A stretch of DNA of 64,000 bases from assembly GCA_965238025.1 (NCBI GenBank), contig OZ250162.1, positions 3,968,001 through 4,032,000 on the forward strand. Direction: 5' to 3'. Both the position numbers and the translations under genes were made by a program. The notes beneath the pieces were generated by a model, which was not told where the DNA came from, ran no database searches, and saw only the letters and a list, made by a program, of their open reading frames with translations. This DNA is from Pelagihabitans sp965238025. GTDB lineage: Bacteria > Bacteroidota > Bacteroidia > Flavobacteriales > Flavobacteriaceae. Below are positions 1 to 8,441 of the stretch, piece by piece (the first letter of the stretch is position 1; every line of letters begins with the position of its first letter).

Positions 1-546
1 GGTATGTATAAAATTATCTTTGTCCTGCGTCTCGTTGAAATCCTTATCCGCAAAATAGCCGTTTCGCGCAATCTTATAAATAGCATCCTTGTCTCCGGTT
101 ACCAAATTCCATTTAGGTAAATTAATATCATTCGCCTTGGCGTAATCAGCAAGCTTTTCAACAGTATCATTCCAAGGCATTACCGAATGGGACAACAATA
201 GTATATCTGTATTATTTTGATATTCATCTCTTAGCATGCCCATGTTTTTTGTCAGTTTAGGGCAGATACCGGGGCAAATTGTAAAAAAGAAGTCGGCTAC
301 ATATATTTTGCCTTCAAAAGTCTTATTGGTTACCTCCTCTCCTTTTTGATTGGTAAAAGAGAAATTAGGAATCTTGTGTGAACCTTTCTTCCATTCCGGA
401 GTGAACTCCGGTGAGGTAAAATAAGGAAGTCGTTCGATTTCAACATTTTCGGCAACAACCAATTTTTTCTTCTTGTTTTCTTTATTCGAACAGGAAAAAA
501 GACTGATAGAGGCAATAATCAAAATAAGAAATCTAGCGAAGTTCAT
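1..546 (-). CDS. SCO1/SenC family copper lipoprotein (3' end outside window)
   Basis: SCO proteins are thioredoxin-fold copper chaperones or thiol oxidoreductases of the envelope, usually linked to cytochrome oxidase assembly. The visible 182 residues start at ATG 546 and begin with a lipoprotein signal (LFSC, Cys19) followed by a Lys-rich stretch. The CxxxC copper/redox motif is CPGIC (Cys91, Cys95) after a hydrophobic strand, and a His at residue 181 (FIHT) sits where the family's third copper ligand lies. The C-terminus runs off the left edge. The gene overlaps the upstream MORN gene by 14 bp, so the two are probably co-transcribed with the YHYH gene. Family assignment is firm; the role (oxidase assembly or copper delivery to secreted enzymes) is inferred. 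Confidence 0.88.
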   Translation of the reverse strand, partial: MNFARFLILIIASISLFSCSNKENKKKKLVVAENVEIERLPYFTSPEFTPEWKKGSHKIPNFSFTNQKGEEVTNKTFEGKIYVADFFFTICPGICPKLTKNMGMLRDEYQNNTDILLLSHSVMPWNDTVEKLADYAKANDINLPKWNLVTGDKDAIYKIARNGYFADKDFNETQDKDNFIHT

Positions 547-1093
547 TTGCATTGATATTGACCGTATAACATTTTTTGAGACCGATGAGCCCAAATCTTT
601 CCCCATTTTTCACTTCGTAGTTGGCCCTTGTTTTTCCTGTTTCAGTCCATGTTCGTTGTCTACCTGTTTCCTTGCCATTTAGATAGTTGAAATCAAGAAT
701 TAGTTGTCCGTTCTTATACCACTCCCTTCGGCTCCCGTCATGCTCGCCTTTTTCATTATACCAATAATCAAATTTTTGAGTGCCATCTTCCCACCAACCT
801 AAATGATTCCCGATTTTTAAGCCCTTGGAATACCACCGGCTTTGTGAAAGAACTCCATTGGCATACCATTGTTTTTCATATCCATCTTTACGGCCATCGA
901 TATATTGTAATTTCATCTTAAAAGAAGTATCGTCATGTCCAGAAACCAAAAGTCCGTTAAAAGGTAAATTCCTATAAAACAGCACACCGTTTACCAATTC
1001 AAGTTCGGCATCGGTCCCATCGATAACCAGCTCCTTTTGTTCGCACGAAAGGAGCCAGCAAAAAGAACATATTATAAGAATGAAAAAACGCAT
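533..1093 (-). CDS. MORN-repeat (YwqK-like) lipoprotein
   Basis: A 186-residue protein with a short lipoprotein signal (WLLSC) followed by repeated strand-turn units of the form YxNG / WYxNG (for example KQWYANG, REWYKNG, YNEKG), typical of MORN_2 repeats. Databases often name such proteins 'toxin-antitoxin system YwqK family antitoxin', but nothing here looks like a toxin partner. It lies 4 bp from the YHYH lipoprotein gene upstream and overlaps the SCO gene downstream, so an envelope structural or adaptor role is more likely. The function is unknown. Confidence 0.75.
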   Translation of the reverse strand: MRFFILIICSFCWLLSCEQKELVIDGTDAELELVNGVLFYRNLPFNGLLVSGHDDTSFKMKLQYIDGRKDGYEKQWYANGVLSQSRWYSKGLKIGNHLGWWEDGTQKFDYWYNEKGEHDGSRREWYKNGQLILDFNYLNGKETGRQRTWTETGKTRANYEVKNGERFGLIGLKKCYTVNINANELR

Positions 1094-1097
1094 GTAT

Positions 1098-1880
1098 TTA
1101 GCGACTTACATTCCCCGGGGTGCCATAAAAGCCATTCCCGTTCAAGTAAGGGTCCGCGTCGGTAATGTGGTAATGATAAATGCCATTCGGAAAATCGGCC
1201 GTAACCGACGTATGACCGTGAAATTCGTCTAAATCATCGTTGGTAATTTCTATACTATTTTCCATAGGTCCATAAACCGGAAAGCCATCTGAAAGTAATC
1301 CTAAAAAAGCATCGCTTCCGAACTCTTGGGTCAAAAATTTGGGTTCAACATGATAGTGATATTGAGTCATTGCTGGATGCCCCAGCCACTGATCAAACGA
1401 ATTAATCTCATTTGTTAATGCTTGATTATTTGGCCCTGCATATTGATTAAAAAACACTACTCCATTTCTAGAAATTCCGATCGCCCCGAGTGGAGTGGCC
1501 TCTTTGACAGAGGCTTCTGCAGGATTCAATGGTATGGTAAACGTAATATTTTGAGCCCCTATAGAACCGGGGTTTTGATTCCAATCTGGGTTGGTTCCGT
1601 TATAATCTTCATACAAAGGGTCGGTCACCGCCCAGTACGGGCTCGTATGATTTGGTAAATCCGCAGTTGTAAAAATCACATTAGTACCGCTTATCTCATA
1701 TGAAAGATCCGTACCAGAGAACAATTCTAAAATGGTTGTAATATCATATGTGCTACCATCCGTTCCCCCATCTGTGCCTACGATTATTTCATTAGAGTCA
1801 TCATCTGAACATGAAACGAATACAACGCCTAACAAAAATGCGCTAAAAATATACGGAATTAGAGATCTTAATCTTGTCAT
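1098..1880 (-). CDS. YHYH-domain lipoprotein
   Basis: 260 residues with a lipoprotein signal (FVSC, Cys24) followed directly by SDDD, an acidic stretch like the lipoprotein export signal that marks surface-exposed lipoproteins in Flavobacteriia. It has two YHYH motifs (residues 174-177 and 235-238) and an HGH (221-223), the His-rich signature of the YHYH domain family. The clustered His residues suggest metal binding, but no activity has been assigned that I can name. The genomic link to an SCO copper protein 3' on the same strand fits a copper-related envelope function (inference). Confidence 0.8.
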   Translation of the reverse strand: MTRLRSLIPYIFSAFLLGVVFVSCSDDDSNEIIVGTDGGTDGSTYDITTILELFSGTDLSYEISGTNVIFTTADLPNHTSPYWAVTDPLYEDYNGTNPDWNQNPGSIGAQNITFTIPLNPAEASVKEATPLGAIGISRNGVVFFNQYAGPNNQALTNEINSFDQWLGHPAMTQYHYHVEPKFLTQEFGSDAFLGLLSDGFPVYGPMENSIEITNDDLDEFHGHTSVTADFPNGIYHYHITDADPYLNGNGFYGTPGNVSR

Positions 1881-1973
1881 TTTATATGATTTATGTGTTT
1901 GAATAATTCTTTAGATGTTGATTTCGGAAAAAACTTGCAATTTCCAGGTTATTCGAAAAAAATAATAATAAGT

Positions 1974-3299
1974 TCACTGTCGAATATTTGCCAAAGCTTC
2001 TGTTAATATGTCCTTTTCTTGGCTATCATCACTGCCCAAAGGCGGTTGATTTGCATTTAATAGATTAGGGTTTTCCAAAGGATTTGCACTCAAATCATAT
2101 AACGCTTCAGAACCATCAGAAAAGCGAATGTATTTATGGGTTGCATTTCTAATGGTATAGTCTGAAGTACCATTGTCACGACCAATTTCAGTATATACAA
2201 ATTCTCTAATCTCTTGACCGGTACTGCTCAACAGCCCTTTAAAACTTTTACTATCATTAATCTCTGTTGTTCCTGTTTCCGCAATATCGGCGACAGTGGC
2301 GAATATATCCGTGGTGTTTAATAAAGCATCTTCGGATTGATTTATTCGACTAACATTTTTACCGGAAACTACCATTGGTACATTTACCCCACCTTGGTAT
2401 ACACTTCCTTTGGCACGCTGGCTCGAATACTCCTGTACCACTTGGTTCGGGCTGCCATTATCCCCAATAAAAATGAACACCGTATTATCCTTTTCTTCTT
2501 GGGTCATTGAATTTAACAATCTTCCCATTTCGGAATCCATAGCCTCTAGCATGGCCAAATAATAAGGTAATGGGTTAGCATCAATACTGGCTTGGTCTGT
2601 AGGTAAAGAGCCCTGAGAATGCAAATCTGCAGGCGGCAGATGAAATGGGGTATGGGGTGCATTGTAGGCCAACCACAAAAACCAAGGTTTCGTTTGACTG
2701 TCGATCCAATCAATGGCCAAATCGGTAAATTTTGTTGTTGTATACTCGGCGGAGCTTGTTACCGTACCATTTTCAGTGAAATTCCAATTGGTATATGATT
2801 GTACCCCTCCCGTCAATAAGCCTGCATAATAGCCAACACCCATAGTGGTGGGGTGATTAGAATCATCGGACAAGTGCCATTTACCGATTACGGCATGGTC
2901 ATACGCAGTATTCGTGTTTATATCTAAAAATTGCTGGATAGAAGTCTCTGAAGTTGGTAGATCATCCCCAACCTGCATAACGCCGGTTCTAAAACCGTAC
3001 TTACCCGTTAAAATACTTGCCCTAGTTGGTGTACACTCAGGATACGACCATAAATTACTAAACCGAACGCCATTGTCGATCATATCTTGCAGATTGGGCA
3101 TATTTGGCTTTACGCTACCAATCTCATAGCCCGGAGTAGCATCCAACCCCATATCATCGGCAATAATCAATAAGATATTCGGTTTTGAATCCGCGGTGTT
3201 TTCTGTTTCCATATTTTCTTCCGAAACAGTATCATCGTTACTACTGCAAGAAAAAAAGGTAAGAAATAAAGCTAAAATCAGGATATTACCAATTTTCAT
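1974..3299 (-). CDS. sulfatase (arylsulfatase A family) lipoprotein
   Basis: A 441-residue type I sulfatase that hydrolyses sulfate esters. It has a lipoprotein signal (FFSC, Cys18, followed by SSNDD) and the metal-binding ADD near residue 48. The formylglycine motif CTPTRASILTG has Cys89 as the residue modified to formylglycine, and IGDNG is the second metal-binding segment. The APHTPFHLP segment is typical of the family. No SusC/SusD pair or glycoside hydrolase is adjacent, so the substrate (possibly an algal sulfated glycan) cannot be deduced. A formylglycine-generating or anSME maturase must be encoded elsewhere. The gene stands alone, about 90 bp upstream of the YHYH gene. Confidence 0.93.
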   Translation of the reverse strand: MKIGNILILALFLTFFSCSSNDDTVSEENMETENTADSKPNILLIIADDMGLDATPGYEIGSVKPNMPNLQDMIDNGVRFSNLWSYPECTPTRASILTGKYGFRTGVMQVGDDLPTSETSIQQFLDINTNTAYDHAVIGKWHLSDDSNHPTTMGVGYYAGLLTGGVQSYTNWNFTENGTVTSSAEYTTTKFTDLAIDWIDSQTKPWFLWLAYNAPHTPFHLPPADLHSQGSLPTDQASIDANPLPYYLAMLEAMDSEMGRLLNSMTQEEKDNTVFIFIGDNGSPNQVVQEYSSQRAKGSVYQGGVNVPMVVSGKNVSRINQSEDALLNTTDIFATVADIAETGTTEINDSKSFKGLLSSTGQEIREFVYTEIGRDNGTSDYTIRNATHKYIRFSDGSEALYDLSANPLENPNLLNANQPPLGSDDSQEKDILTEALANIRQ

Positions 3300-3490
3300 A
3301 GGGTTTAGGTTTGATTGGTTAAAAAATTACAGCATTGCAAAAAAAGTTAGTCTATGACAATTTTTCCCATGACTATTCTATAACAGGGAATTCAGGATAA
3401 AATTGCTATTGACTTGAATTAAATACTTCATTTTGAGCACTATGACCATAATGATCGTAGAAGGTTTAACAAGAATCTAAATCTATTATT

Positions 3491-4696
3491 TTACAATCCG
3501 GTATTTGACTGTTCTATAAATGGGTTTGAATATTTGTCATCGTTTAAAAATTGTTCGTCGGTTAAGGTATTTAGAAAATCTACCAAGGCTTGTTTATCTG
3601 CGGCAGATAAGTTCAAACGTCTTACACCGTTCCTAACGGTTAACCTATTATCCAAGTTCGGGTTATTTTGAACACCACTGTTATAATGCTCAATAACTTC
3701 GGCAAGTGTTGCAAACCTACCGTCATGCATGTATGGCCCCGTTAATGCTATGTTCCGCAAAGAAGGTGCTTTAAATTCTCCTAATTGATTATTGTTTCCG
3801 GTAACCCCTCCCACTCCTTCGTCAATAATCGTGGCGTCCAATCCATTATTTCTTGCCCTATCCCCCACAAAGGCGTTGGTAGCATGACAGTCAAAACATC
3901 TGGTCTGGTTACTCATAAATAACTGTTTTCCTCTATTTTCAGAAGCGGTATAATTCGGAAAATTATTATTAGGGTTCTGACTTTGGGCCAAGCCTTCATC
4001 ATACTTAGACTCGTAAGACACCATCGATCGTATGAATTGAGAAAGTGCTAGCGCAATTCGCTGGCTGGACACTGTTTCATCTCCAAAAGCATTTGTAAAT
4101 AGGGTTTGATAATACTCCTCCTGGGCAAGCTTTGTTTCTAGATCAGGCAAAGTCATTCCCATTTCTACCAAATCTTGAATGGGAATCAAGGTTTGAGCTT
4201 CTAAAGTGGCCGCCCTTTCATCCCAAAAAAATCGTCCATTCTCGTAAAACCTTGCATTTGCAAGGCCCATAGAATTTCTTGCTGTTAAGCCTCCATTAAA
4301 ACCTGTACTAAATTGGTTGGGGTCCGAGAATCCATTTTCTTGTATATGACAAGAAGCACAGGCAATGGTATTGTTAACAGACATTCTTTTATCATAAAAC
4401 AAAACTCGCCCTAGTGTTGCCCCATTATCTGTAATTGCATTATTATTGGGAGTATTATCTTCATTCCTAACATTATTATCCAAGAAAAAGTTTGGTAATA
4501 TAATATTGGCATAGTTAAAGGGGGAATCCGGCAAAGCCAGAAATTCAGAATCTACTACAAGACCCGTATCATTTTCATCGTTAGGATTAGTTGCTATATC
4601 ATCATTTTCATCAACTACAATATCGACGTAATCATCGGTACTACATGAATTCAAAAGAAATAAAAACAAAAGAAGGGGAGCGACATACTTTTTCAT
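3491..4696 (-). CDS. di-haem cytochrome c peroxidase / MauG family lipoprotein
   Basis: 401 residues with a lipoprotein signal (LLNSC, followed by STDD). Two c-type haem-binding CxxCH motifs are visible: CASCH (Cys113-His117) and CFDCH (Cys267-His271). The conserved CCP segments GRVLFYDKRMS before the first haem and FKAPSLRNIALTGPYMHDGRF near the C-terminus are present (quoted in part: SLRNIALTGPYMHDG). The enzyme would reduce peroxides or oxidise a protein or small substrate in the envelope. It is tandem with the haloperoxidase gene on the same strand, separated by a strong hairpin at 4776-4805. Pairing with a peroxide-consuming haloperoxidase is suggestive but not proof of a joint pathway. 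Confidence 0.92.
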   Translation of the reverse strand: MKKYVAPLLLFLFLLNSCSTDDYVDIVVDENDDIATNPNDENDTGLVVDSEFLALPDSPFNYANIILPNFFLDNNVRNEDNTPNNNAITDNGATLGRVLFYDKRMSVNNTIACASCHIQENGFSDPNQFSTGFNGGLTARNSMGLANARFYENGRFFWDERAATLEAQTLIPIQDLVEMGMTLPDLETKLAQEEYYQTLFTNAFGDETVSSQRIALALSQFIRSMVSYESKYDEGLAQSQNPNNNFPNYTASENRGKQLFMSNQTRCFDCHATNAFVGDRARNNGLDATIIDEGVGGVTGNNNQLGEFKAPSLRNIALTGPYMHDGRFATLAEVIEHYNSGVQNNPNLDNRLTVRNGVRRLNLSAADKQALVDFLNTLTDEQFLNDDKYSNPFIEQSNTGL

Positions 4697-4775
4697 AAAA
4701 ATTAGTATTTGATGGGGTTAATAAATGATTAAAAAAGTAGTAGTTGGCGCTATATTTTCTTGTCTTTGTTTGAAT

Positions 4776-4805
4776 AGAAGCTTCGCAAGCAATCGCGAAG
4801 CTTCT
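4776..4805. terminator. 11-bp perfect stem-loop between haloperoxidase and peroxidase genes
   Basis: Arms AGAAGCTTCGC (4776-4786) and GCGAAGCTTCT (4795-4805) pair perfectly around an 8-nt loop. It lies 25 bp past the haloperoxidase stop and 80 bp before the peroxidase start on the minus strand. There is no clear T-run on the minus strand, so it may stabilise the mRNA or terminate weakly. Confidence 0.6.
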
Positions 4806-4829
4806 AAAAATTTATTCAGGCTATTCCTG

Positions 4830-6269
4830 CTATAAGTTTGGACCGAGGTTTAGGTTATTTATAGCCTCGGAAATCTCATACCCTAACCGCAACCCTTCGG
4901 TGCAATCCATACGGATATGAACTCCAAAAGGCACCCTTGAAAAGGCATTTTCTTCTGCCATTTCGCTAAGGCTATTAAACCGTCGTGGTCTGCTTCTGAA
5001 TTCCCTTCTTCCTTCGTGACTGCGATCGGTAAAATTAACGGCATCGCCAAACTGGTCAATAAAAACTCCGGCCGCGGCGGAGGCAAAAGTAGAATGCCCT
5101 GAGGGATACCCTGGGAATGATGGATTAGGCCAATTTATAAACCGATACAGATTGGTCTGGTAGTCCTCATCTATAAACTCATGAATATATACATTCGGGC
5201 GCATTACCATGTACTCATACTTGTCTGCCCAGGTAGATACTGAAGCATCGTTTAAAGAGAAGCCAAGCTTAAGTAATAAAGCAAGGGAAGCTTCAAAATC
5301 TAGATCTTGTTGCTGGATCAATTGCATTGCAATCGAAATCTGTCTGCCGGGGGGACTCATCATCAAACCTTCGACATCGTCAGACCAGAATTCTGAAATC
5401 CACAAATCTTCATTATCCTCTTCCCTTGCTGTTGTACTAATCTCATACACCTCATTCATTTGGGCAAAATAATCACTAGAAGAATCTTCGCTATACGAAA
5501 TTGGTGGGGGCACACTTGAGGTTTGTGCCGGAGAGATGACAAAGGTACGTACCGACCCCCAGTAAGGAAACCAAGCCCTTTCCGCATCTGCACTATATGT
5601 CCAAAACCCTTCACCTATCGGTGGCTCATAAGAAAATGGTTGAGGGTCAAGAATTTGTTTTTCGGCCTCTGTATCGGTCTGGCTATATGCAATGATTTGC
5701 TCCGCGACATAGTCGGCCCATTCCCTAGAATTATTTCTTACTTCTTCTGTTGCATTTCTAGAAAAAGTACGTTCCAACTGTTCTTCTAACCTATTTATAC
5801 GCTGGTTTTTATCAATGGAAACACTGAACATAAAATGATCGATTACTTGGGCATAACACCTATTGATGGCCAGGTTTACATCAATATTCGGGTTTCTTCG
5901 ATCTGCGTCTATGTTTAGGCCTTGCAATCTATTACCATTGGAAGTATATCCATTCAGGTTAGAGACCGCGGTTTCATAGACCGCCAAATGAATATAGGCT
6001 AAGGCCCTAGCGGTCGCATTGGGACGCATTCCGTCGGTATACCGATCCAATTGCAACCAGAGTTCATTCCAATCGGTTATTAGCTGCATCGTCCCCTGCG
6101 GTTGTTGAGGATTGGGGTTGGGCGGCCTATCGGTAGTAGTCTCATCTTCTGCTACATTTTCAATTTCGGCTTCCTCTAGGGTTTCTATCAAGTCATCATC
6201 TTTGGCGCAAGATTGAATCAATAATAGCGAAATCGTTAAGAGTAAAATCCTTAGGTGTGTGGTGTTCAT
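4830..6269 (-). CDS. vanadium-dependent haloperoxidase (PAP2 superfamily) lipoprotein
   Basis: 479 residues. The lipoprotein signal ends in IQSC (Cys21), followed by AKDDD. All three vanadate-pocket motifs of the haloperoxidase/PAP2 superfamily are intact: KX6RP (Lys350, Arg357-Pro358), PSGHS (389-393, with His392 as the proposed acid-base residue) and SRX5HX3D (Arg445, His451 as vanadate ligand, Asp455). The length and the very long N-terminal helical region are those of haloperoxidases rather than short PAP2 phosphatases. The expected reaction is oxidation of chloride, bromide or iodide by H2O2 at the cell surface or in the periplasm. Halide specificity cannot be read from these motifs. Confidence 0.92.
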   Translation of the reverse strand: MNTTHLRILLLTISLLLIQSCAKDDDLIETLEEAEIENVAEDETTTDRPPNPNPQQPQGTMQLITDWNELWLQLDRYTDGMRPNATARALAYIHLAVYETAVSNLNGYTSNGNRLQGLNIDADRRNPNIDVNLAINRCYAQVIDHFMFSVSIDKNQRINRLEEQLERTFSRNATEEVRNNSREWADYVAEQIIAYSQTDTEAEKQILDPQPFSYEPPIGEGFWTYSADAERAWFPYWGSVRTFVISPAQTSSVPPPISYSEDSSSDYFAQMNEVYEISTTAREEDNEDLWISEFWSDDVEGLMMSPPGRQISIAMQLIQQQDLDFEASLALLLKLGFSLNDASVSTWADKYEYMVMRPNVYIHEFIDEDYQTNLYRFINWPNPSFPGYPSGHSTFASAAAGVFIDQFGDAVNFTDRSHEGRREFRSRPRRFNSLSEMAEENAFSRVPFGVHIRMDCTEGLRLGYEISEAINNLNLGPNL

Positions 6270-6456
6270 ATAATTAAATTTACGTTAGACAAAAACCTAC
6301 ATGTCTTATGGTGGGGATCATGCCTTTTCAAGCATTAAATCGGCCTTTAAATAATGGTGAAAAGTGTAAAATTCAATTATAGGCAATAACTATTTTTAAT
6401 GAATTAAGTTTTAAACAATGCTATTCTAAGTAGCACCTCGATCGGGTATTATTCCA

Positions 6457-6744
6457 CTAATCTCTTTTTCTTCGTTGTGGCTTTGGAGCTTTCTTCAGTT
6501 CTTCTTCTGTGATAAAACCATCTTCATTGGTATCCACTTTCGAAAAATCATTTTTTAAGGGTCCTTTTACTTCTTTCTCTGAAAGCTTGCCATCCTCATT
6601 GGCATCCATCTTTTCTAAAAGTTCATTGAATGTTGGTGATTTTTGCCCTTCTCCTCTATTTGGTCGTTGCGCAAAAGAAGCGTTTATGAAAAATAAGGCC
6701 ATCCCAAAAACCAATAGTGGGGTTCTAAATTCATTCCTATTCAT
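6457..6744 (-). CDS. small secreted EF-hand protein
   Basis: 95 residues with a signal peptide ending at SFAQ and two canonical 12-residue EF-hand loops: D47xN49xD51G...E58 and D71xN73xD75G...E82. It therefore binds Ca2+ in the periplasm or outside the cell. The protein ends in a basic tail (KPQRRKRD). It lies downstream of the terminator that closes the sigma factor operon, so it has its own transcript. The partner is unknown. Confidence 0.88.
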   Translation of the reverse strand: MNRNEFRTPLLVFGMALFFINASFAQRPNRGEGQKSPTFNELLEKMDANEDGKLSEKEVKGPLKNDFSKVDTNEDGFITEEELKKAPKPQRRKRD

Positions 6745-6823
6745 AGCTGTGCGTTTTTATGTGTTTGTTCTGTTTTAGATGTAGGTCTGAAAATAAACTT
6801 GTGGGCTTTATTGTTAAAAAAAG

Positions 6824-6859
6824 CACAAAAAAAGACCCTCAATTAAATTCAGGGTCTTT
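6824..6859 (-). terminator. Rho-independent terminator of the sigma/anti-sigma operon
   Basis: On the minus strand, stem AAAGACCCT / AGGGTCTTT (arms 6851-6859 and 6831-6839) is followed by a run of seven Ts, 22 bp after the stop of the Spy-like gene. Confidence 0.85.
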
Positions 6860-6880
6860 CCTATAGGGTTACATTCTCTT

Positions 6881-7393
6881 TTAATGCCTTGGTGGAGGAG
6901 GTGGTCTGTTCCCGTCTCCAGGCCCACCTGGTGGCGGACCATTCCTTCCTTTTCTAGGGCCTCCACGTCGTATTGCATCGTGTATGATCGTATTAAAACG
7001 GGCTTTTTGTTTCTCGGTACACAATTCCCCAACAGATCTGAAAAAATTAAACGTCTCCAGTTCCTTCGCTTTTTCCTTTTCGGCTATTGCAGTTGTAAAA
7101 GAATCGATTTCGGAATTGACTATGTTGTCATCGGATAATTTATCGAACAACCCGTCTTTCAGTTCTTTTAGGTCGTTGAAAATAGATTTTATTTTTTTAC
7201 GATGAGCAGCATCCATCTCCTCAAATTTTTGGGTTTGCGCAGCGTCAAAGTTCAATTCCTTTACAATGAAATTGGATTGACCCGAACCCTTTGGACCTCT
7301 ATCTCCGGATTTGCTAAACTGTTTGAACAGGAAAAAACCATTCATAACAACCAAAAAAGCCAATAATATATACAGGAGTAAGTTTCTCTTCAT
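6881..7393 (-). CDS. Spy/CpxP-like periplasmic sensor protein
   Basis: 170 residues: an N-terminal membrane anchor (about residues 4-24), a helical region with FDAAQTQKFEEM and HRKKIKSIF resembling the LTxxQ-type helices of the Spy/CpxP/ZraP family, and a Gly/Pro/Arg-rich tail (GPPPGGPGDGNRPPPPPRH). It is the third gene of an ECF sigma operon, 5 bp after the small membrane gene. Spy-like proteins in such operons (compare CnrX) sense metal or envelope stress and signal through the anti-sigma factor. That role is inferred from context and fold, not from a specific ligand motif. Confidence 0.7.
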   Translation of the reverse strand: MKRNLLLYILLAFLVVMNGFFLFKQFSKSGDRGPKGSGQSNFIVKELNFDAAQTQKFEEMDAAHRKKIKSIFNDLKELKDGLFDKLSDDNIVNSEIDSFTTAIAEKEKAKELETFNFFRSVGELCTEKQKARFNTIIHDAIRRGGPRKGRNGPPPGGPGDGNRPPPPPRH

Positions 7394-7398
7394 ATGGT

Positions 7399-7731
7399 CT
7401 AATTATAATTTATATCAAAGTCATCTTCAGTTTCCGAAAGCCCATAAACTTCGGCAAAATTCTCAATGTTTTCGCTGTAATCCTCGGTCATCTTAGAATA
7501 GGAGAAAAGTGCTACGGTATTAAGAGCAACAAGGCAAATAAGAGCCACGGCCTGATATTTTGGAGTAAGCCAATCTAAAAAAGAGCTTGTTTCTACCTCT
7601 TCAGCATCCCGCCGAGCCATACGGTTCAACACTTTTTCCTTAAAAAAAGGAGGTGCTTCGACCTGGTCAATAGCTGAAACACCATCTAATGTTTCGTCCA
7701 CCAATCGACCTATCTTCAATTTGTCTTCCAT
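7399..7731 (-). CDS. small membrane protein, probable anti-sigma factor
   Basis: 110 residues with a soluble N-terminal part (1-55), one transmembrane segment (about 60-78) and a short acidic C-terminal tail. It follows the sigma-70 family gene by 52 bp and precedes the Spy-like gene by 5 bp. Position, size and one-helix topology fit a minimal anti-sigma factor that holds the sigma factor at the membrane. No zinc anti-sigma HxxxCxxC motif is present, so the assignment rests on context. Confidence 0.6.
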   Translation of the reverse strand: MEDKLKIGRLVDETLDGVSAIDQVEAPPFFKEKVLNRMARRDAEEVETSSFLDWLTPKYQAVALICLVALNTVALFSYSKMTEDYSENIENFAEVYGLSETEDDFDINYN

Positions 7732-7783
7732 GTCTGAATTGTTCTTCTATCTATTAAGATACCTTTAACACAAAAAACTTGCG

Positions 7784-8365
7784 CTAGTATCTCTCTTTTT
7801 TATAATAATCCCATAATAATTCTCGCAAGTTTTTTTTTGCCCTGAACAGTAACGACTCAATAGATGAAATGCTCTTGTTCGTAATCTCCCCTACTTCTTT
7901 ATAACTCAAATCATCAATCTTATTCAGGGTGTACACAATGCGTTGGGCTTCCGGCAAGGTATTGATGGCCGCAAATAAGATTTCACTCTTCTCTTTATTT
8001 TCCAATTGCACTCCCGGATGATTGAACTCAGTGAAATAGGAACTTCGGTCAATAGGCATATCATTTCCTAAAATCGACTGCATAAATCCAAAGCGTTTTT
8101 TGGTTTTTTTCTTTCGGATAAAAGCCAAACACTTGTTTACCGATATACGATATATCCAAGTGGATAGTTTAGCATCACCTTTAAATTTGGCTACCGAATT
8201 GAAAACTTCAATAAAAACTTCCTGCGCAATATCTTCGGCATCTTCTTGATTGGGTATAAATGAAATACAGGTACTGAATACCTTTTGTTGATATTCGTCC
8301 AACAACTGACCATAAGCTTGCTGATTTCCCTCCTTCAGGGATTTAATAAAGTAATCTTCTTCCAA
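7784..8365 (-). CDS. ECF RNA polymerase sigma factor
   Basis: A 193-residue sigma-70 family protein. Region 2 is recognisable from QEDAEDIAQEVFIEVF and STWIYRISVNKCL, which recognise the -10 element and melt DNA. Region 4 is LPEAQRIVYTLNKIDDLSYKEVGEITNKSISSIESLLFRAKKNL, a helix-turn-helix (quoted in parts: LSYKEVGEITNKS, IESLLFRAKKNL). There are no extra domains. It is divergent from the rRNA methyltransferase gene and heads an operon with a putative anti-sigma protein and a periplasmic sensor, the usual arrangement for autoregulated ECF systems. Confidence 0.92.
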   Translation of the reverse strand: MEEDYFIKSLKEGNQQAYGQLLDEYQQKVFSTCISFIPNQEDAEDIAQEVFIEVFNSVAKFKGDAKLSTWIYRISVNKCLAFIRKKKTKKRFGFMQSILGNDMPIDRSSYFTEFNHPGVQLENKEKSEILFAAINTLPEAQRIVYTLNKIDDLSYKEVGEITNKSISSIESLLFRAKKNLRELLWDYYKKERY

Positions 8366-8414
8366 ATACGGGGTTTGCCCTGCAAATTACAGAAATTAAA
8401 CGGTTTCAAAAGCC

Positions 8415-8422
8415 TACCTTTG
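8415..8422 (+). promoter_or_regulatory. Bacteroidota -7 element (TAnnTTTG) for the rRNA methyltransferase gene
   Basis: TACCTTTG lies 19 bp before the ATG at 8442 and matches the Bacteroidota sigma-A -7 consensus TAnnTTTG. No convincing -33 TTG is seen at the expected spacing. Confidence 0.5.
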
Positions 8423-8441
8423 CAACCTTAAATTTTCAAGG

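Noticed and set aside
533..1093. MORN protein as the antitoxin of a toxin-antitoxin system
   Set aside because: The YwqK name is a database label; the protein is an envelope lipoprotein and no toxin gene is adjacent.
1974..3299. Polysaccharide utilisation locus around the sulfatase
   Set aside because: No SusC, SusD or glycoside hydrolase genes are nearby.
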